From Astrocystis sublimbata (taxonomy: Eukaryota; Ascomycota; Sordariomycetes; Xylariales; Xylariaceae): a stretch of DNA of 64,000 nucleotides. Shown here in pieces: positions 57,801 through 64,000 of this stretch. The notes beneath the pieces were generated by a model. The model saw only the letters and a list, made by a program, of their open reading frames with translations, was not told the DNA's origin and searched no databases. The stretch spans positions 248,001 to 312,000 of the forward strand of contig JAJNNY010000019.1 of assembly GCA_022453515.1 (NCBI GenBank). Direction: 5' to 3'. Each line of letters starts with the position of its first letter. Positions within the stretch are counted from its first letter, which is position 1. The translations under genes were made by a program, and so were the position numbers.

Positions 57801-60800
57801 CATGTCCATTATATGTAGCAGAATTCAATTTCTGATGATGTAAAACGAACCAAAAGAGAACCCGCGGTTCTGAATGCTTGTTGCAGCAACCAAGCCGGGC
57901 AATGTGGATGAATTCTGAAGATGTCTGTGCTTTTCTTGTCGATCCATCGGCAGTACGACGAAATCCTACCTAGTAGCTGCATTGTCGCTCAAACTAATAC
58001 TCACAAAGCACAACCGCAACTGAGGCGGAATAGAATCCCTCCTTCGTCATCAACCCCAACCCCAACAGAGTAAGACGAAACAATAGTCACCGGACAACCA
58101 GGTTTCCACGACCGGTTGCGTGTGGCGGAGTGAGAATGATTTAGAAAAAAAGTTTCATACCGCCAATATCACACACATACTACTACTATTATACTAGTAG
58201 CCCTATTCTGGCCCGGGAATTCAACCACCCACGTGGAATTTGATAGTGCCCCCTTTTCCGATGTGATCGATCAGTTCCCACCACTGCTACTGCTGTGACT
58301 ATTGCTGCATCTACCGCTCAAGTTTATTTCTAGGTGCTAACGTTAATCAGGTGCTGCATGCAAGTCTCAATACTTATTGCTTCTTCCACTAATAGACGCA
58401 GGGCCGGTAAACTAGTGTATACGTTAATCACACGGCGTTGCAAACGACAAGTCTAGACGTCAATTGCCAATTTCCTTTATTCAGAGCAACGTGTTCTCGG
58501 AGACTAATCAACTGTATTGCTTCGACTAAAACTCATCGGCGATATGTCGTCGCAGATCTGTACGCTGACGTGCATGCGCCACCACCTTTTCCATGTCTTT
58601 ACGCATAAACATCGGCTTGTCTATTGGACGCCTTGTGCACTCGTAGCATCTCACTACCCCGAGACCGTACAGCCTGTGGCTAAGACAAACCCTGCTTTGC
58701 ATTATGCGTCTAGCGAATCCTGTCAGACAAGCAAGGAGAAGGCACTCAACCGTATTCACTTTCTTGAATTTGGTTCGCCAATCCATGAGGGGAAGATCGA
58801 TCGTCCTTCCTTTTATGGCGGCTCTTTCAGCAGCATGTGAGTGGGCTGTTCGGTTCATTGGTATCGCTAGCATAGAATCAGGAATTGCGAAAGAAAAGTA
58901 AACAAACGCCTCGGTCGCATCCGCGTCTACAACATCATGCCTTATCGCTCCGTTTCCTTCTATCTCGATAGATTTTACCTATGATTGCGACTGTACAAAG
59001 CCCTTATGAAGCTTTTCCGTATGGGCATGCCGCATCGCCTGCTATGCATACGCCTTTGGTGCTGCTTAATGTTGCTTACGGCCGAACGGCAGCCCTTGTG
59101 ATGTAGCCCGATGCTGTGTAGTTGCCTACTCGCATCGCAAATCGACAACAGCCATCAGATAAGCAAGCATGCACGAGCGAACGCCTTTGTGTCATCGATC
59201 AATGCGCGCAACAGCGTAACGATGTCCTACCAGCTTTGAAACTACGCATTGCATTGCCTTCCGTGAGGGAGGGTCAGCTGCCTCGATCCCCCATGTTGTT
59301 GGCATGTATACCGAAGTCCACTGCGTCGCAGCTACAACACGTCGATGCAGAGGTGAGGCAATTGGGCAATATATGTGCGCCTCTTATAGGAATGTCTAAT
59401 CGTCGAAAGAGGTGTGTTTCGTGTTTCCTCGGGATTCAGCTTATATGTGATGTGTTCATGCTGATACACACATTGCAACCTTGAAGCTTTCACACTTGAG
59501 AGGGGCGTAGCTTATGCATGCATGCGGTCAGCTGTGTCGAGTCTCGGGTAGTGTTCGGGCGGCTCGGAGATGTCAAACGCTACACATTTGAGGCTGTCGA
59601 AGTTCTAACATGTGCCTGGATCCTCCCACCTGCTTAGATGGGGTTGACTAAGTTTTGGAGGAACTTTGTCAGTACCTTTCCATACACTAGGATCAATACG
59701 ATCTTTCCCCCATCTACCGGACGCTCCCAAGCAAGAACACAAATGGTGATTAATTTAGCTAATGCAGATACTGCGTATTCCAGCCACTTGCATTTCATTA
59801 GTTCTTATCTCATCAGGTTTTTTGCAGCTGCTTCCTGCACATAACAATACAACCCCTCGTACCCCGTGTTCACGTGGAAGCCTGCGCTGGAATAAGCGGG
59901 ATGGTTCGGACTTGGCGACTCAATGGGAACACGGAGATGAGACCTGAATCTCGTGATATAAGTCGGGTGTTCGGAGTAGTTGCAACACAATGAAGATGTA
60001 ATCAAGCGTCGAGTATGTCAGCAACTACGCCTACGTTCGCTGTTTTACTGTGTTCAGACGGGGACCAAAACTTGGGACTGCGATTATTGTGTTGCCCCAT
60101 GATACATGCATCGTACGAAACTAGCAATTGGTAATCTAGACACGGCACTCAGGTTGACGTAGTGTTTGGATTAAAGCTATGCATAGATCTTGATTTCGGG
60201 TTAAGCTACAGACCACATTGTGATATGGACGTCGTACTTTGACTGTATACTGTTTGGATCAGCTCTGAGCTTCTTGGGAGGCCACCTTCCCCTTTCCACT
60301 TGAATTTGAACATATTTTGTCTGGAGTTTGTGTTATAATTACTCTCTTATCCCCATGGCCCTTCGCAAGTCATGAACAAGAAGATTAAATCACTTTATTA
60401 TCCCACATCTATCTACGAATGAATGTTCAGAGATCGTTTAGACCCGGAAAAATGCCTCTCTTGGTGTATATTGGCTTCGAAAGTAACCACTAGTTACCAC
60501 CATGGTTTACGGTCCGGTAACCACATGTGTCATCCTCGATGTGTATACAAGTAGCGGCCAACATAAAGTTTGAGCAATGCATCTGTGTTGATGTTTCCTG
60601 GTAAATCGAGGTGGTATGGAACTATGTCAATTACCTTCATGATTCGGAACCATGGGATGGAGAATGATGGCTACCTCGGTTCTAGGAACTTGAAAATCCA
60701 TGTTATGCATCGAGTAAGTTTAGATCTAGCGTCTTTAGAACTCCACATTGTGAAATTACGCATGTTAGGTACTGCTAGTACATGTCCTCGTGTCTTCTAA

Positions 60801-62459
60801 ATAAGGTGGAATAACCTCCTGATTAGAATGTGATGCTATCCACATCGACATTTTTCTTACAACAATACTGGGGATGGAGTTTGCCATACTAGACATGAGC
60901 ACAATAATCAGGGGTGGGCTAGACTCATTCCTTACCGAACCGCATGACGAGTGCAGTCGAGTAGATTAATCCATAGGCATAAATACGCAAACTCGAAAGA
61001 TTGTGTTGTCACAAGTGTATAAACCTCAACGGTCCCCGCGACGAGTGTCACGGTCCCGTATACAAGTGGCTGTAGATGGTCAAGGTTCCGGCTTGATAAC
61101 GTTCCATCTTTTGATAGTGTAGTGGCAAAGAGCTGCAATCCAGTTCCACCTCAAAAAGCTCAAAGTAAAGCATGATAGGTTGTGGGATGGTAGTGGATGT
61201 GGTTGGCTCGCATTATGAACAGAATGCAGAGTCCAAATCGAGACCGTGTATTCGTTCCTCGGCCTCGTTTCTCAAGGCCTAACAAATCAACGACGAAACG
61301 ACCAGAACAGCTTCAGATATCTGGAACAACGTAGCCTTAAATCCAATCTTCACATTTCAAAACTCGGATGTTCTATGTGTATATTAATTCCACTGGCCCT
61401 GAGTAGAGCTTATGACATGAGTGCTAAGTTATTCTCTACATGACTAGACACAGGAAGAATGCGTCGAGGATCAGCACGGAGATTTTTGCCAAAGGAAGTC
61501 TAGGGCAGTGATTCTTATGTAAATAGATGCCTTTACTGGTGAAACAATGAAATTGAAGCCGAAAGTAGAAATGCACTCGAGTTATATACATACTAATTAC
61601 GAATATGAGTATATTCCCAGGCCATTGGACATGAGATTATGAGAAGGGAGACAGGGGTTGACATTTCATGTGTATGGAATGATACAAATACAAACCTGAC
61701 GACTAAATACGCTAGAGTACGAGTGATCTAACGGCTCAGCAGACTGCCTAGTTTGAAGTCTCACTGTCTTCGTGGCGAACAGCCTGCCGCGAGCTTGAAG
61801 GCAATCATTTACAAATAATTTTTCATGATATTGCACCACTAGGTAGAACGGCACTAATATTGAAGACGACAGCTACCAAAGCGCCAATGTCAGGCTTGGG
61901 ACCCGAAGGCGTTCTCTCGTTAAGAGAAGGAACCTTGTTATTCTGCCAGGACACTCACTGATAGCGCTGCCATGGGGCTATAAACATAATTACATTCTAC
62001 GAGAAACACATACCCGTGAGACCTGGGGTAACCTGACTGCTAAGTGAATCAAAATTGATTGATATTGACAAAACAATTGACAAAACAAATCGTCGTATTC
62101 AATCTGACTTATTAAATTCGTAAAGGCAGAGAAGAGAAGGAGACAGGCATGGATCAGTATGATACATGCCCAATCATAGGCTGCCAAGACCCGACGTTTA
62201 GCCGGCCAGGGGTCCCTGAAGGACAGGGATGACCCACTACAACCACTGACTGAGATTGCCTGCCCGCGAGCTGGATGGAGGTTGTAGGTAGCGACCTCAA
62301 CGAGCTGGTAGACTGCGTTTAATCGTCGCGCGCATACTTACAATACCTACCTAAGGTACCTCCTGCTCAAGTTTTTGAGGCACCCCAAACTGCCGGCTCA
62401 GAACAGAGTGAGATCTTGAAGCATTACGGTCCAAATAAATATCCCTTTACCCCGCCAAG
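51770..62459. other. Gene desert, about 10.7 kb
   Basis: The first kilobase is the Byr4-like promoter/leader, with G/T-rich repeats (GTGTATGGTATGGCG, about 52050-52110) and a GGCAGA tandem (52673-52712). The rest holds no ORF with recognisable domains or clear codon bias, no tRNA, no long terminal or inverted repeats and no obvious C-to-T mutated transposon, judged by eye. Base composition is not extreme. Divergent promoter of GCN20 lies at the right end. Confidence 0.5.
52673..52712. repeat. Imperfect GGCAGA/GAAGCA tandem repeat
   Basis: Six-base units running into AAGGCAAGAGG; in the upstream region of the Byr4-like gene. On the opposite strand it produces Cys/Phe/Leu-rich spurious ORFs. 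Confidence 0.7.
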
Positions 62460-64000
62460 ATGGAGGCCGATCTCAGAGCTGCCCTGCCGGATATTGACCC
62501 CGTCGTCTCCGAATACTCGGTTGGCTATCTCAGACACGCCTCGACAGCCTGGATCGGAGAGGACGAGTCCGCGGATCTGTCTCCTCTCGCAGAGGCCGCT
62601 TCCACCATCACGGAGCTCCTCCTCTCCGCCGCAGGCAACGTCGAGAGTGCTGCACAGCAAGACAAGATCCGCGCTCTGGTTGCGAAATGGGTCGACAAAT
62701 ATGAAGAGGCAAACGGCGCCAACGGTGATCGCCACGGGCCCTCCATGAAGCGTCTTGACCAGGCCTTCCAGGTCGGCTCACAGCGCAACATGTCGTCGAC
62801 CCTGGCCGTGGCCACCGGCAGTGTCGACCTGGAGTCGGCCAACTCGCGCAAGGTCGAGTCAAAGGTAGACCGCAAGAAGCTCGAGAAGGCCGAGCGCAAG
62901 ATCGCTGCCAAACAGAACAAGAAGCAGTACAAGAACGTCGAGTACGAGGCCTCGCGACTCTTGAACGAGCCCGAGTCCCAGTCCTACGAGGAGTTCTACA
63001 TGGCCGTCAACCCCCTCCAGCTTGGAATTGGCGGTGGCGCTGCCAAGACAAAGGATATCAAGATAGAGAATGCCGATGTGAGCATTGGTGGTACCAGAAT
63101 CCTGACTGACACCGACTTGACTCTTGCCTATGGCCATCGTTATGGTCTGGTCGGTAACAACGGTGTTGGTAAATCTACTCTGCTCAGAGCCCTGTCGAGA
63201 CGAGAGCTGCCTATCCCTACCCATATTTCCATTCTGCACGTCGAACAAGAGGTAAGCCCCCGATTGACTCTATGATTACAGATCTTAGACTATGATACTA
63301 ATTCAAATTCAGATTACTGGAGACGATACGCCGGCGCTACAAGCTGTTTTGGATGCTGATGTTTGGCGAAAGGTCTTGATGAGGGAACAAGGAGTAAGCC
63401 TCAGCCCAAGCATCGAAGAATATATCAATGCTAACAAAAAGTACAGGACATCACAAATCGGCTTACGGAGATTGAAGCTCAGAGGCCATCCATGGCTGAC
63501 ACATCGGCTGATGCGACTAAATTAGATCGCGAGCGGGAAGCGCTCGATAACAAGCTCGGTGATATCCAGTCCAAGCTCGCAGAAATGGAATCCGACAAGG
63601 CCGAACCCAGGGCGGCAAGTATCCTCGCTGGTCTCGGTTTCTCTGTGGAAAGACAACAGTTTGCGACCAAGACGTTCTCGGGTGGTTGGCGTATGCGTCT
63701 GGCTCTTGCCAGAGCTCTTTTCTGTGAACCTGACTTACTGCTTCTCGACGAACCGTCCAACATGTTGGATGTCCCGTCAATTACCTTTTTGTCTAATTAC
63801 CTTCAAGGCTACCCCAGCACTATCTTGGTAGTCAGCCACGACAGAGCCTTCCTGAACGAAATCGCGACCGACATCATACATCAGCATTCTGAGCGTCTCG
63901 ATTACTACAGAGGCGCCAACTTCGAATCCTTCTATGCTACCAAGGAAGAACGCAAGAAGATCGCCAAGAAGGAGTACGAGAACAACGTCGCTGCTCGCGC
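62460..64000 (+). CDS. gcn20: ABC-F protein Gcn20, 5' part (3' end outside window)
   Basis: Exons 62460-63251, 63313-63393, 63447-beyond 64000; introns 61 and 53 nt, phase 0. About 475 residues visible. A helical N-terminus (MEADLRAALPDIDPVVSEY) corresponds to the Gcn1-binding region of Gcn20. First ABC domain: Walker A GNNGVGKST (about 232), signature FSGGWRMRLALARAL, Walker B LLLLDEPSNMLD, and H-loop VVSHDRAFLNE. The inter-domain linker, charged (EERKKIAKKEYENN), begins at the window end; the second ABC domain is outside. No membrane segments, as expected for ABC-F. Gcn20 with Gcn1 promotes activation of the eIF2-alpha kinase Gcn2 upon amino acid starvation. Confidence 0.94.

Noticed and set aside
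58526..58873. 115-codon - strand ATG ORF
   Set aside because: Overlaps another ORF of similar length on the + strand; neither has a recognisable domain, so both are probably chance.

Overview
This is a 64 kb piece of a filamentous ascomycete nuclear genome, most likely a Sordariomycete. Evidence: genes carry short introns (about 50-350 nt) with GTAAGT/GTATGT-type donors; beta-tubulin has the early intron after codon 4; there is an NAD(P)H nitrite reductase of the NIT-6/NiiA type, a Pap1/Yap1-type AP-1 factor, a KIN1 kinase and fungal Tsr2, Utp14 and Gcn20 orthologues. I cannot name a genus. No tRNA, rRNA, CRISPR, intact transposon or viral gene was recognised.

Layout. 1-1353 (-): 5' part of KIN1, cut by the window edge. 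5455-7773 (+): G-patch protein of the GPATCH1/TGH family. 8114-11076 (-): UTP14. 11700-12103 (+): mitochondrial ribosomal protein mL41 (MRPL27). 12573-15444 (-): hormone-sensitive-lipase-like hydrolase with a long tail. 16413-17236 (+): TSR2. 17549-19157 (-): BSD-domain protein. 22992-24942 (+): AP-1-like bZIP redox factor. 28071-30095 (-): YANK/STK32-like AGC kinase. 39098-42739 (+): nitrite reductase. 43752-45594 (-): beta-tubulin. 48052-51769 (-): large disordered protein, tentatively Byr4/Bfa1-like. 62460-64000 (+): 5' part of GCN20. Exon boundaries were rebuilt by hand from splice signals and reading-frame continuity, so each spliced gene has explicit exon coordinates.

All complete genes lie in two compact blocks (5.4-19.2 kb, and loosely 22.9-51.8 kb) separated by long gene-poor stretches: 1.4-5.4, 19.2-23.0, 25-28, 30.1-39.1, 45.6-48 and 51.8-62.4 kb. 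The 5.4-17.2 kb block is rich in ribosome-biogenesis and RNA genes (UTP14, MRPL27, TSR2, G-patch protein). UTP14 and MRPL27 are divergent across about 620 bp.

The most interesting signals are regulatory. The nitrite reductase promoter has a GATA element overlapping an exact NirA-type CTCCGCGG, a 16-bp perfect palindrome built of two opposed GATA cores, and a GATAAGATAA double site. The AP-1 leader has a lone 7-codon upstream ORF, the same length as the uORF described for yeast YAP1. The nitrite reductase gene has a 66-nt, stop-free, in-frame intron inside the siroheme-ligand region. The Byr4-like gene has a 36-codon uORF overlapping its inferred start. A dispersed TACCTAGGTA-like palindrome recurs in the intergenic DNA. 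I found nothing that I would call a wholly new biological system.
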